From assembly GCA_012521555.1 (NCBI GenBank), contig JAAYMC010000052.1, positions 32,151 through 96,150 of the forward strand: a DNA stretch of 64,000 nucleotides, in the 5' to 3' direction. The DNA is from Clostridiales bacterium (GTDB lineage: Bacteria; Bacillota; Clostridia; Oscillospirales; Oscillospiraceae). Every line of letters starts with the position of its first letter. Positions within the stretch are counted from its first letter, which is position 1. The position numbers and the translations under genes were made by a program. A model generated the notes under the pieces. It ran no database searches. It was not told where the DNA came from and saw only the letters and a list, made by a program, of their open reading frames with translations. Positions 8,969 through 18,731 of the stretch are shown piece by piece.

Positions 8969-10423
8969 TCAGTGCGGCATCTTTACGCCGAGATGCTCGA
9001 AGACCACTTCGCGCTCGTCGAAATGGTGTTTTTCGCGCCCGATAATCTGGTACGTCTCGTGGCCCTTGCCCGCCAGAACGATCAGGTCGTCCTTTTGCGC
9101 CGTGTCGAGCGCGTAGGCGATGGCCTCGCGCCTGTTTTCGATGACGGTGTACCGCGATTTCGGCGCCGACACGCCCTTTAGGATGTCCTCGATAATCCTG
9201 CCCGGCTCTTCCGTACGCGGATTGTCCGAGGTGATGATGGTAAAGTCCGCAAGGCGCGTGGCGATCTCGCCCATAACAGGCCGCTTCGTCGGATCCCTGT
9301 CGCCGCCGCAGCCGAACAGGCACACAAGCCGCCCCTTCGTCAGCTCCCGGCACGTCTCCAGGACTTTTTGCAGCGCGTCGGGCGTGTGGGCGTAGTCGAT
9401 GATAACGGTAAAGTCCCGCCCCGTCGGCACGACTTCCATGCGCCCCTTCACGCCGCGGCAGTTTTTCAGGGCCCTGACAGCGCACTGCAGGTCAATCCCC
9501 AGCTGCGAGGCCGCCGTGACGGCGGCGAGGGCGTTTTGCACCGTAAAGCGGGAGGGGATGCCCACTTCCACGTCGATGAGCAGACCGATTGTCAGGACGC
9601 AAAACTCCACCTTGTCGGCCGAGAGCTTGATGCGCTTGGCCACGATGTCGGCGGTCACGTCGTGCTCGGAGAATGTCTTGACGGGGCATTTGGCGTTTTC
9701 AATGAGATACTGCGCGTGCGGGTCGTCGAGATTGATGACGCCCTTTTTCGACTGCGAAAACAGGAGCGATTTCGCTTTGAGGTACTCCTCCATCGTCTTG
9801 TGGAAGTCGAGGTGGTCCTGCGTGAGGTTTGTGAACACGCCGACTTCGTACTCGATGCCGTAGACGCGGTCGAGCGCGAGGGCGTGGGAGGAGACTTCCA
9901 TCACGACCCACTTGCAGCCGGCGTCCGCCATGCGGCGGAGAAGGTGCTGCAGGTCGTAAGACTCGGGCGAGGTGCGCGAGGCCTCCTCCTCGACGTCGCC
10001 GAAGACGTTGGCGTTCGTCCCGATGAGGCCGACCATGTCGCCCGTGCACGTTTCGATGATGGTCTTGATAAGATGGGTCGTCGTCGTCTTCCCGTTCGTG
10101 CCGGTGACGCCGACGATCTTCAGCTCCTTTGCCGGGTGGCCGAACCACGCGGCGGAGAGGATCGCCAGGGCGCGCCGCGCGTTTGGGACGAGGATGTACG
10201 GGACGTCGATTTCCGGCTTCTCCTCGCATACTACGCAGCGGGCACCGGCTTTGACAGCTGCCGGAATATAGCGGTGCCCGTCCGTCTCAAAGCCGCGGAT
10301 GGCGACGAACACTTCCCCCTCCTTCGTCCGCCGCGAGTCGAAGCTCACTCCCGTGACGTCAAGCTCTGGGTCGGCGTGGCTTTGGAGAATATCCAGTCCG
10401 GCTGTCAGCTCTCCCAGCTTCAT
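8969..10423 (-). CDS. murE: UDP-N-acetylmuramoyl-L-alanyl-D-glutamate ligase
   Basis: GVTGTNGKTTTTHLIKTI, DYAHTPDALQKVLE, TSDNPRTEEPGRIIEDI. Confidence 0.97.
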   Translation of the reverse strand: MKLGELTAGLDILQSHADPELDVTGVSFDSRRTKEGEVFVAIRGFETDGHRYIPAAVKAGARCVVCEEKPEIDVPYILVPNARRALAILSAAWFGHPAKELKIVGVTGTNGKTTTTHLIKTIIETCTGDMVGLIGTNANVFGDVEEEASRTSPESYDLQHLLRRMADAGCKWVVMEVSSHALALDRVYGIEYEVGVFTNLTQDHLDFHKTMEEYLKAKSLLFSQSKKGVINLDDPHAQYLIENAKCPVKTFSEHDVTADIVAKRIKLSADKVEFCVLTIGLLIDVEVGIPSRFTVQNALAAVTAASQLGIDLQCAVRALKNCRGVKGRMEVVPTGRDFTVIIDYAHTPDALQKVLETCRELTKGRLVCLFGCGGDRDPTKRPVMGEIATRLADFTIITSDNPRTEEPGRIIEDILKGVSAPKSRYTVIENRREAIAYALDTAQKDDLIVLAGKGHETYQIIGREKHHFDEREVVFEHLGVKMPH

Positions 10424-10454
10424 TGTGCGTACCTCCGTGTTGCCGCTTTTGCAA

Positions 10455-12761
10455 TTAGTAGAATCCGAGAATGGTCGGGTCGACGAGCGTCACGCTGATG
10501 ATCGTCCCGGCGGCCACTTCCTCCCCGCTCGGAATCGACTGCGTGGAGACGACCGCTTTGTCGGTCCTGACGAGCGCCCCGCTGGAGCGGACGAACAGCC
10601 CGAGTTTCTCCAGCTGCGCGCGCACTTCGGACAGGCGCTTGCCGTAGAGGTTCGGGACCGTCACGGTGCCAGTTGGCTTTTCCGCGCCGGCGTACAGGAT
10701 GACCGTGCTGCCCGGCGAGACGACGGCGTTGGCGCCGGGGAGCTGGTCTGTCACCGTGTCGCCGTCTCCGACGACCTTAAACTTCAGGCCCTGCGACTGC
10801 AGGAGCGCTTTCGCTTCGTCCACCGTCCTGCCCGTGACCTTGGGAACGGAGACGTCCAGAACGGCCTTCTCCTCCTCCGTATACACCGGCTCCACGCCGA
10901 GATACGGAAGGACTTCGGAGAGGATGTTGCCGACGACGGGCGCGGCCATGTTGCCGCCGCTGATGTAAATGCCCGACTTGCGGCTGGGGTTGTCGAGGAT
11001 GAGGAGGACCGCGATCTGCGGGTCGTCCATCGGCGCGATGCCGAGGAACGAGACGATGTACTCCTTCTCGCCCTCGTTTCTCAGGTCCTGCGCGACTTTT
11101 TCGCTCGTGCCCGTCTTGCCGCCGACGCGGTATCCCGGGACGTAGGCGTTCTTGCCCGTTCCTTCGTCCTCGCAGACGATGGACTCGAGGATTTCGCGGA
11201 TCTGGCGCGACGTGTTTTCGCTGATGACCTGCCGCACCACCGTCGGCTGATTGACGACTTCCGCCGTCCCGTCGGCGGGGTTTGTAATCTCCTTGACGAT
11301 ATACGGCTTCATGAGCTTGCCGCCGTTGACCGTGGCGGACACGGCCATAACCAGCTGGATGGGGGTGATATTAAAAGTCTGCCCAAAAGAAGCCGCCGCT
11401 AGCTGCGAAAGGTTCTTTTTGTCCTCAAAAGTTTTCTTCGGCCACCAGATGCTGCCGCTCTCGCCGGGCAGGTCGATGCCCGTCTTGTCAAAGAAGCCGA
11501 ACGCCTCGACGTACTCGTAGAACTTCTCCGCGCCGACGCGCAGCCCGATGTTGACGAGCGCCACGTTGCACGAGTGCTGCATCGCCTGCTTGAGCGTCTG
11601 GCTGCCGTGGCCCTGCGTCCTCCAGCACTTGACGGGCGTGGTGCGCCCGAGCACGGGGACGGAGCCGCCGCAGTAGAACGTGTCGCTGGGGCTGACGACG
11701 TTCTCCTCCAGCGCCATGGCGAGCGTAATAATCTTAAAGACGGAGCCCGGCTCGTACGTGTCGGCAATCGCCTTGTTGCGCCACTGCTCAACGCGCGCGG
11801 CCCGCAGCTTCTCGCTGTACTCCTCCTCGTCGGTGATGGCGGACAGTTCCTCCTGCTTTTCCACGCTGATGGCCAGGTAGTTGTTCGGGTCGAAATTGCC
11901 GTAGCTAGCGAGGGCCAGAATCTCGCCCGTCGTCGGGCGCACGGCGATGCACGCCCCGCCGTTTTGCACGTCGTAGTCCTTAATCGCCTGGGCGAGGTAC
12001 TTTTCCACGTAGAACTGGATGGTCGAGTCAATGGTCAGGGTGACGTCCTTGCCGTCCTGCGCGTCGTAGTAGTCCTCGAAGTCGGTAAAGAGCATGTCGG
12101 TGCCCTTGGCGTTTTTCAGCCGGATGATGCGCCCGTTGACGCCTTCCAGATAGGAGTTGTATTTAAGCTCCAGCCCCTCGAGACCCTTGTTCTCCGTGCC
12201 CACGAAGCCGAGGACGTGGCTGGCGAGCGTCCCGTAGGGGTAGTAGCGCTTGCTGTCCGGCTCGAGGTGGACGGATTTGATCTTGTTCTCCTTGATAAAC
12301 TGGCGCACCTGCGCGGCGACGTCGCTTTCGATCTTCGTCTTGATGGTCTTGTACCAGGACTTGGTGTCCTCCATCTTCGTAAGAATCCCCTGCTTGTCGA
12401 CGCCGAGGATCTCCGAGAGCTTCGAGGCGATAAGCTCCTTGTCCTCCTTGTACAGGTTCATCTCGTACGGGCTGATGAACACCGTCTCGACCGACGCGCT
12501 CATCGCGAGCACGTTTCCGTTGCGGTCGTAAATCGTCCCGCGCGACGCCGTCACGACGGACTGGCGCGTCTGCTGCTCAACGGCAAGCTGCTCGTAATAG
12601 TCGTGCTTGACAATCTGGATATCGTACAGCTTCCAGATAAGAACGGCAAACGCCACAACACCGCACATTGTCATCAAGATCAATGTGCGGCGCAAAATCA
12701 TCGTATTGGGGCGCAAGGCGGCCTTACCCGTGCGCGCCCTTCCGCTACCAACGCTTGACAT
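10455..12761 (-). CDS. spoVD: Class B penicillin-binding protein with PASTA domains (SpoVD/PBP2-like)
   Basis: Transpeptidase motif EPGSVFK, KTGTSEK; C-terminal PASTA-like repeats VPKVTGRTVDEAKALLQSQGL and VPNLYGKRLSEVRAQLEKLGL. Confidence 0.9.
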   Translation of the reverse strand: MSSVGSGRARTGKAALRPNTMILRRTLILMTMCGVVAFAVLIWKLYDIQIVKHDYYEQLAVEQQTRQSVVTASRGTIYDRNGNVLAMSASVETVFISPYEMNLYKEDKELIASKLSEILGVDKQGILTKMEDTKSWYKTIKTKIESDVAAQVRQFIKENKIKSVHLEPDSKRYYPYGTLASHVLGFVGTENKGLEGLELKYNSYLEGVNGRIIRLKNAKGTDMLFTDFEDYYDAQDGKDVTLTIDSTIQFYVEKYLAQAIKDYDVQNGGACIAVRPTTGEILALASYGNFDPNNYLAISVEKQEELSAITDEEEYSEKLRAARVEQWRNKAIADTYEPGSVFKIITLAMALEENVVSPSDTFYCGGSVPVLGRTTPVKCWRTQGHGSQTLKQAMQHSCNVALVNIGLRVGAEKFYEYVEAFGFFDKTGIDLPGESGSIWWPKKTFEDKKNLSQLAAASFGQTFNITPIQLVMAVSATVNGGKLMKPYIVKEITNPADGTAEVVNQPTVVRQVISENTSRQIREILESIVCEDEGTGKNAYVPGYRVGGKTGTSEKVAQDLRNEGEKEYIVSFLGIAPMDDPQIAVLLILDNPSRKSGIYISGGNMAAPVVGNILSEVLPYLGVEPVYTEEEKAVLDVSVPKVTGRTVDEAKALLQSQGLKFKVVGDGDTVTDQLPGANAVVSPGSTVILYAGAEKPTGTVTVPNLYGKRLSEVRAQLEKLGLFVRSSGALVRTDKAVVSTQSIPSGEEVAAGTIISVTLVDPTILGFY

Positions 12762-12813
12762 TTGCGGCCCCTCCAGAACTTAAGACAAACCTGGTTTCAG
12801 TCAAAACAGTATA

Positions 12814-13386
12814 TTATTTGCCTGTTTTGAAATATGCCAGAACGGACGAGATAAACGCGGACAGCCGGCTCTGCTCCGGCGCGTTTTCCGCGACGACCTG
12901 CGCCCTGTCCAGGGCGGGGGCCTGTATGGTGCCGGCGCGGCTGGTGCTCGCGGGCTTTGTCATCCCGAGCACGTTCGTGGCGTAGTCCTCCACGCGTGTG
13001 ACGTCGAAGGCGTCTTCGTATTCGATGCGGAGGCGGCGTTCTAGTTCTGTGAGCTCCTGCAGCTGCGCCTGCAGCTGGACCGCTTCGCTGCGGACTTCTT
13101 CATACCGGATCTGGAGCAAAAGCACAAACACAAGCATGACGGCGACGGTCATAAATCCGAACACCGCGAAAAGAGACACGCCATGGCCCCTTTTCTCTTT
13201 CGGCGCGACGCGGGGTGCCGGCTTCGGCGCTGCCTGAGGCTTCGGGCGGCGCTGGGGAGCCTGTCTCGGGCGTCTCGGCTGCTCCGCCGGCACGGCGGCG
13301 CCGTAGCGGGCATAATACCGGGGGTCAAGCGCGCTTGTTCCGCTGACGGCTTTCGCCGCGTAATGCGCCTGCGTCCTTCTGGCCAT
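12814..13386 (-). CDS. ftsL: FtsL/DivIC-like division protein with long Pro/Arg/Lys-rich cytoplasmic N-terminus
   Basis: One TM (VSLFAVFGFMTVAVMLVFVLLL) followed by coiled coil; located between rsmH and PBP. Confidence 0.7.
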   Translation of the reverse strand: MARRTQAHYAAKAVSGTSALDPRYYARYGAAVPAEQPRRPRQAPQRRPKPQAAPKPAPRVAPKEKRGHGVSLFAVFGFMTVAVMLVFVLLLQIRYEEVRSEAVQLQAQLQELTELERRLRIEYEDAFDVTRVEDYATNVLGMTKPASTSRAGTIQAPALDRAQVVAENAPEQSRLSAFISSVLAYFKTGK

Positions 13387-13419
13387 AGCGTCCCTTCCTT
13401 TCTTTCGTCGGATGTATCT

Positions 13420-14346
13420 CTAAACTCTCTCCGCCACGCGCAGCTTCGCGCTGCGGGCGCGGGGGTTTGCCTTTATTTCTTCTTCCGTTGGAACAACGGG
13501 CTTTTTCGTCACGATGCGGAGCGTCTGCCTAAACCCGCAGACGCACACGGGAAAGTCCGGCGGGCAGGTACACCCGCGCGCGCGGGCTAAAAACGCCTCC
13601 TTCACGAGGCGGTCTTCAAGCGAGTGAAAGCTGATGACGCACAGCCTCCCGCCGGTGCTGAGCCTGTCCGGCGCCGTCTGGAGCATTTCCCGGATGGCGC
13701 CGAGTTCGTCGTTGACGGCGATGCGGACGGCCTGGAACGTCCTTTTCGCCGGGTGCTGCTTTTCGCGCAGCGCCTTCGCGGGCATCGCCGAGCGGATGAC
13801 CTCCACGAGCCGGAGCGTCGTCTCAATCGGGGCTTTCTCCCGCTCCCGGCAGATCCGCGCCGCGATGGACGCGGCGTAGCGCTCCTCCCCGTACTCGCCG
13901 ATTATCCGGCGCAGCTCGCTCTCCGGCCATGTGTTGACGACGTCGTACGCCGTAAGGCGCTGCTGCGCGTCCATGCGCATGTCGAGGGGGGCGTCCGCCA
14001 TGTAGGAAAAGCCTCTTCCGGCGTCGTCGAGCTGCGGGGACGAGACGCCGAGGTCAAACAGCATCCCGTCGACCTTGTCGATGCCGAGCCGGTCGAGGAT
14101 GGCGCCGACGTTGCGGAAATCGTCGCAGACGAGCGTGACCTTATCCGCGTACGGCGCAAGGATATTCCCGGCGTTTTCAATCGCCGCGGCGTCCTTGTCC
14201 ACGGCGATGAGCCCGCCGCCTTCAAGCCGGCGCGCGATTTCAAGGGAGTGGCCGCCGCGGCCGAGCGTGCCGTCGAGATACACGCCGCCGGGTTTTATGG
14301 CAAGCGCCTCGATGCACTCTTGCAGCAGGACGGGGATGTGTTCCAT
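13420..14346 (-). CDS. rsmH: 16S rRNA (cytosine1402-N4)-methyltransferase
   Basis: HIPVLLQECIEALAIKPGGVYLDGTLGRGGHS, SFHSLEDRLVKEAF. Confidence 0.97.
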   Translation of the reverse strand: MEHIPVLLQECIEALAIKPGGVYLDGTLGRGGHSLEIARRLEGGGLIAVDKDAAAIENAGNILAPYADKVTLVCDDFRNVGAILDRLGIDKVDGMLFDLGVSSPQLDDAGRGFSYMADAPLDMRMDAQQRLTAYDVVNTWPESELRRIIGEYGEERYAASIAARICREREKAPIETTLRLVEVIRSAMPAKALREKQHPAKRTFQAVRIAVNDELGAIREMLQTAPDRLSTGGRLCVISFHSLEDRLVKEAFLARARGCTCPPDFPVCVCGFRQTLRIVTKKPVVPTEEEIKANPRARSAKLRVAERV

Positions 14347-14762
14347 CAGAAATCAAGCTCCATAAAGACCTTTGCAATATTCTCAGGCGTCGTTTCCTTC
14401 GCGTCGACTTCATCCCAGGCGGCCTTATCCCAGATTTCCACGCTGTTGCCGATGCCGACGATGGCCACGTCCTTCTTCAGGTTGGCAAAGTCGCGCAGCT
14501 TCTGCGGCAGCAGGATGCGCCCCTGCGCGTCCAGCTCGCATTTCGCGGCATGCGCGAAAATCGGGCGGGCCAGCTTCTGCTCAAGCCGGCTCATGGTGCT
14601 GACCTTTTCTTTCATTTTTTCCCAGGTCTCCGCCGAATATGCCGACAGGCACGGCTCGGAGGAAATGGTGACGTAAAACGTCTCGCCCAGGTCCTGCCGT
14701 AATTTGGCAGGGATGAACAGGCGTCCCTTGGCATCAATGGTGTGCTCATAGATGCCCGTCAT
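14346..14762 (-). CDS. mraZ: Transcriptional regulator MraZ
   Basis: GIYEHTIDAKGRLFIPAKLRQDLGE and second SpoVT/AbrB-like repeat CELDAQGRILLPQKLRDFA. Confidence 0.96.
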   Translation of the reverse strand: MTGIYEHTIDAKGRLFIPAKLRQDLGETFYVTISSEPCLSAYSAETWEKMKEKVSTMSRLEQKLARPIFAHAAKCELDAQGRILLPQKLRDFANLKKDVAIVGIGNSVEIWDKAAWDEVDAKETTPENIAKVFMELDF

Positions 14763-14792
14763 CCATTTCCCTCCTTTTTCGTGGGATTTTAA

Positions 14793-14818
14793 AACACTTT
14801 AAACCACTATCCCCCACT
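14793..14818 (-). promoter_or_regulatory. MraZ-type operator: three 6-bp direct repeats with exact 10-bp period
   Basis: Minus strand AGTGGG-N4-AGTGGT-N4-AGTGTT, between the mraZ promoter and ATG. Confidence 0.7.
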
Positions 14819-14827
14819 TATGCCTCA

Positions 14828-14856
14828 ATTATAAGGGCGTGCTCCGGAAATTGCAA
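14828..14856 (-). promoter_or_regulatory. Sigma-A-type promoter of mraZ/dcw operon
   Basis: Minus strand TTGCAA - 17 bp - TATAAT. Confidence 0.75.
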
Positions 14857-14941
14857 GTGCTATTTTCATCGAAAACTCAGTATTTACCAAGATTTCGACA
14901 CGCTGTGTCTCAGTTTTTGCCATTTCCAGGGAGTGCAACAA

Positions 14942-14978
14942 AAAAGGAGCTCTCCGGCTTACCGGAGAGCTCCTTTTG
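14942..14978. terminator. Strong hairpin, probable terminator downstream of the 15024-15536 gene
   Basis: AAAAGGAGCTCTCCGG-CTTA-CCGGAGAGCTCCTTTT, near-perfect 16-bp stem, A/T-flanked on both sides. Confidence 0.7.
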
Positions 14979-15023
14979 CGGGCTGAAATTTCTGGATTAT
15001 TTGGTGTTTTTGGGTAAGGAGGG

Positions 15024-15536
15024 CTAATCGTCCATCGGGACGTCGAAGCTGCTGCTGTCTCCTCCGCGGGGGCGCGACGTGGCCGTTGCGCTGCGGAAGC
15101 GGGCGCGCGTTTTGCGGATCTCCTCGAGCGAGGCGGCGAGGGATTCTTCCGAGCGGCGCATCGCGTCGTCAACGTACTCGCTGGCGGCGCGTTTGAGCTC
15201 CGCGGCGGCGGCCTCCGCCTGCGCGATGATCTCGCTTGAGCGCATTTTCGCCATGCGGATGATTTCCTGCTCCTCGACGAGCTTGCGGGCGCGCTCCTCC
15301 GCCGTCTTGCGGATCTGTTCGGCCTCGCGCTTGGCGGCGCTGATGAACTCGGCGCGCGCCTCCACGAGGCGGCGCGCCTCCGAAAGCTCGATGGGGAAGT
15401 TTGTCTTGATTTCATCTATGAGGTCGAGCGCCTTGTCGCGCTCAATGACGCATTTTTCCGCTCCAAGCGGGATGCCCCATGCCTCGTTGATCATGTTGTA
15501 GAGCATTTCAAGCAGCTCTTGCACGCGGTTGCCCAT
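15024..15536 (-). CDS. Coiled-coil ATPase/DivIVA-like protein of unknown function
   Basis: Extended Ala/Glu/Arg-rich coiled coil (AEFISAAKREAEQIRKTAEERARKLVEEQEIIRMAKMRSSEII), adjacent to coaD. Confidence 0.6.
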   Translation of the reverse strand: MGNRVQELLEMLYNMINEAWGIPLGAEKCVIERDKALDLIDEIKTNFPIELSEARRLVEARAEFISAAKREAEQIRKTAEERARKLVEEQEIIRMAKMRSSEIIAQAEAAAAELKRAASEYVDDAMRRSEESLAASLEEIRKTRARFRSATATSRPRGGDSSSFDVPMDD

Positions 15537-15541
15537 GGGGT

Positions 15542-16060
15542 CTACCTCCTGCCTTGTACCTTGCTGATGACGTCGTCGATAATCTCCCGCGGGACGAATT
15601 CCCGCAGGTCGGCGCCGTACTTGGCCATTTCCTTGACGACGGTGGAGCTTAAATAGGTGTATTTCTCACTGGAGGCGAGGAAGAGCGTATCGATGCTCGG
15701 GTCAATTTTCCTGTTTGCCAGCGCCATCTGAAACTCCCAGTCGAAGTCGGACACAGCCCGCAGGCCCTTGACGATGACGGTAGCGCCCTTGCTGCGGACG
15801 TATTCGACCAAAAGCCCGTCTGACGATTCGACGACGACGTTCGGGTAATGGCGCACGCAGCGCTCGATGAGCTCCACGCGCTCTTCACGGGAAAACAGCG
15901 GCGTCTTTGCCGAGTTTGTCATGACGCACACATAAAGTGTGTCAAAAATCTCCGCGGCGCGGCGGATGATGTTGAGGTGGCCCAGCGTGATCGGGTCAAA
16001 ACTGCCGGGATAGACGGCTGATTTCATATTCACTCCATGCCGCCGCACAGGCAATATCAC
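15542..16060 (-). CDS. coaD: Phosphopantetheine adenylyltransferase
   Basis: AVYPGSFDPITLGHLNIIRRAAEIFD, YTYLSSTVVKEMAKYGADL; probable start at MKSAVYPG. Confidence 0.96.
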   Translation of the reverse strand: MILPVRRHGVNMKSAVYPGSFDPITLGHLNIIRRAAEIFDTLYVCVMTNSAKTPLFSREERVELIERCVRHYPNVVVESSDGLLVEYVRSKGATVIVKGLRAVSDFDWEFQMALANRKIDPSIDTLFLASSEKYTYLSSTVVKEMAKYGADLREFVPREIIDDVISKVQGRR

Positions 16061-16154
16061 GCGATACGCAGCGCCATACTCTCCCGTGCGGCCTGCCGCT
16101 TTGCGGCAAGCGGCGTGCCAAATATGTGCGGCGGGCCGTTCCCGCCATAAAAAA

Positions 16155-16703
16155 TCAGGCGCCGCGCCTTATATAAAGCGTTATTTTGACGCGCCCGTAA
16201 TGGTACTCGCGCCCCTTTTCGTAAGGGGGCAAGGGCTCAGGAAGCGGAGTATCCGCCTGAGTTTCACAGAGTATTATACCATTTTCCGTCATAATGTCAA
16301 TTTCCATAATCATTCGCAGGATTTCGCCGATGACGCCGGTGTGGTACGGCGGGTCGAGGAAGACGAGGTCGAATTTCTCCCCGCTCCGGACGAAAGACTG
16401 CGCCAGGGTGCGCACGACGCGCACGTTCGGGCCGTCAAGCCCCGCGCTTTTCAGGTTCTCGCGCACAAGCCTTATGGCCGCGGGCGACTCGTCCACGAAG
16501 ACGGCGGACGCGGCCCCCCGGCTGAGCGCCTCGATGCCGAGCTGCCCCGTCCCGGCAAACAGGTCGAGGACGCGCCGGCCTTCGATGTCGAACTGGATAA
16601 TGTTGAAAATCGACTCCTTGATCCTGTCGGACGTCGGACGAATGTCCATGCCGGCGGGCTCCTTAAGCTTTCGCCCGCGGGCGGTGCCGCTGATGACTCT
16701 CAT
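16155..16703 (-). CDS. rsmD: 16S rRNA (guanine966-N2)-methyltransferase
   Basis: MRVISGTARGRKLKEPAG...RPTSDRIKESIFNII, VFLDPPYHTG. Confidence 0.95.
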   Translation of the reverse strand: MRVISGTARGRKLKEPAGMDIRPTSDRIKESIFNIIQFDIEGRRVLDLFAGTGQLGIEALSRGAASAVFVDESPAAIRLVRENLKSAGLDGPNVRVVRTLAQSFVRSGEKFDLVFLDPPYHTGVIGEILRMIMEIDIMTENGIILCETQADTPLPEPLPPYEKGREYHYGRVKITLYIRRGA

Positions 16704-16712
16704 GTTGACCTC

Positions 16713-18581
16713 CTATTCGCCCTCTGATGCGGCCGTCTCCTCCTGCTGCTCCTTCTCCCCACTTTGTCCGCCAAGTTGCTCCCTTATCCGCTCGGCGACG
16801 GGACGCGGCACCACTTCGGACAGCTCCTCCACGCTCGCACCGGCAATCGCCCTGAGGCTCCCGAAACGCTTGAGGAGCTTTTCCCGCCGCTTTTTGCCCA
16901 CGCCCTCAATCGCGTCAAGTTTGGATGCGACGGTGCTCTTCGAGCGCAGGCTCCTGTGGTACTCGATGGCGAAGCGGTGCGTCTCCTCCTGAATCGTGCC
17001 GATGAGCGCGAAGACGGCCGGGTTTGCGGCGATGCCGATTTCCTGCCCGTCGGGCAAAACGAGCGCGCGCGTCCTGTGCCGGGCGTCTTTCACCATGCCG
17101 CACACGGGCACATTAAGCCCCTCCTGAATGAGGACGCTCTCGGCCGCGGCGGCGTGCGCCTGCCCGCCGTCGATGAGCATGAGGTCGGGAAGCGGAGTAA
17201 ACTTTTCGTCCCCCTCCTTGTAGCGGGCGGCGCGGCGGGAGATAACCTCCATCATGCTGTGGTAGTCGTCCTGCCCTTCGAGGGTTTTGATTTTAAACCG
17301 CCTGTAGCCGCGCTTGAGCGGCTTGCCTTTGACAAACACCGTCATGGACGCGACGATGTCGCTCCCGCCGGTGTTGGAGATGTCAAACGCCTCGATGCGC
17401 TCGGGCGGCGCGGGGAGCCTGAGCGCCTTTTGAAGCCATTCGAGGGTCTTGAGCGTCTTTTCCTCGCGCGTCGTGGCGCGCTCCGTCTCCTCGCGGGCGT
17501 TAATCTGGGCGCGCTCAATCAGCCGCGCCTTGTCGCCGCGCTTGGGCGCCTCGATGTACACGCGGTGGCCGCTCGCCTCCGAAAACAGCCGCTCGAGCGG
17601 CTCTTTGTCGGGCAGGTCTACCGGGACGCAGATCGTGCGCGGGTAGACGCCGCGGGTCGCGTAATACTGCCGGAGAAGGCCGGAGACGGCCTCCCCCTCC
17701 TCCTCGACGGGCGTTTCGATAATATCGAAGTCCTTGCCGAGGAGGTTGCCGCCGATGTAGTGGAGCACGACGAAGCAGCTTTTCGCCTCGCCGGTGTAAA
17801 AGCCCACGACGTCCGTGTCGGCTTTCGAGCCGGCGACGACGTACTGCCGCTCCGTCACCTGCAAAACGGCGCGGATGCGGTCGCGCAGCTCGGCGGCGCG
17901 CTCAAACTGCAGCGCCTCCGCCGCCGCGTTCATCTCCTCGGTCAGCTGCGCGACAATCTCGTCGAGCTTGCCCTCGAAAACGGCGACGGCCTGACCGATC
18001 CGCTCGCGGTACGCCTCCTTCGACGCGCCGGGGCGGCAGAAGGCGTCGCACGTGCCGAGGTGGTGGTTGAGGCACGGCCGCCCCTTGCCGATATCCCGCG
18101 GGAACCGGCGGCTGCAGGTGGGCAGGCGGAAGGCCTTGAGCACGGCGTCGAGCGTCTGGCGCGTGAACGTCCTGCCGCCGTAAGGCCCGAGGTATTTTGC
18201 CCCGTCGCCGGCCGGGCGGGAGACGATGGTGAAAACGGGGTACTCCTCGCGCAGGTCGATGCGCAGGAACGGGTAGGTTTTGTCGTCCCGCAGGAGGATG
18301 TTGTAGCGCGGCTGGTGGTGCTTGATGAGGGAGTTTTCCAGCACCAGTGCCTCGAACTCGGAGCTGGCGACGATGACGTCGAAACTGTGGATTTTCGAGA
18401 CCATCGCCGCCACTTTCGGCGGGTGGTCGCCGTGGAAATAGCTGCTGACGCGGTTTTTCAGCGCCTTCGCCTTGCCGACATATATAACATCTCCCGAAGC
18501 GTCCATCATAATGTATACGCCGGGCAGAAGCGGCAGGGACAGCGCCTTATCGCGCAGCTCCTCAAACGTCATCGCGCGCAC
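16713..18581 (-). CDS. uvrC: Excinuclease ABC subunit C
   Basis: LPGVYIMMDASGDVIYVGKAKALKNRVSSYF, FDISNTGGSDIVASMTVFVKGKP, LMLIDGGQAH. Confidence 0.97.
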   Translation of the reverse strand: MRAMTFEELRDKALSLPLLPGVYIMMDASGDVIYVGKAKALKNRVSSYFHGDHPPKVAAMVSKIHSFDVIVASSEFEALVLENSLIKHHQPRYNILLRDDKTYPFLRIDLREEYPVFTIVSRPAGDGAKYLGPYGGRTFTRQTLDAVLKAFRLPTCSRRFPRDIGKGRPCLNHHLGTCDAFCRPGASKEAYRERIGQAVAVFEGKLDEIVAQLTEEMNAAAEALQFERAAELRDRIRAVLQVTERQYVVAGSKADTDVVGFYTGEAKSCFVVLHYIGGNLLGKDFDIIETPVEEEGEAVSGLLRQYYATRGVYPRTICVPVDLPDKEPLERLFSEASGHRVYIEAPKRGDKARLIERAQINAREETERATTREEKTLKTLEWLQKALRLPAPPERIEAFDISNTGGSDIVASMTVFVKGKPLKRGYRRFKIKTLEGQDDYHSMMEVISRRAARYKEGDEKFTPLPDLMLIDGGQAHAAAAESVLIQEGLNVPVCGMVKDARHRTRALVLPDGQEIGIAANPAVFALIGTIQEETHRFAIEYHRSLRSKSTVASKLDAIEGVGKKRREKLLKRFGSLRAIAGASVEELSEVVPRPVAERIREQLGGQSGEKEQQEETAASEGE

Positions 18582-18731
18582 CTCCTTTCATGGCTTTCAT
18601 GTAAGTTGTTATTATGGCACAATTTCAGGAAAAAGTGAAGACCGCGGCATAAAGTTTTCCCGGTGGACAAGGTTTTACGCCGCCGTATATAATGAGCTCA
18701 TAAAATTCCGCCCGGTATACGGGCGAAAGCG

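Noticed and set aside
8969-12761. Toxin-antitoxin or defence system hidden in dcw intergenic gaps
   Set aside because: Gaps are only about 5-60 bp and contain only RBS sequences.
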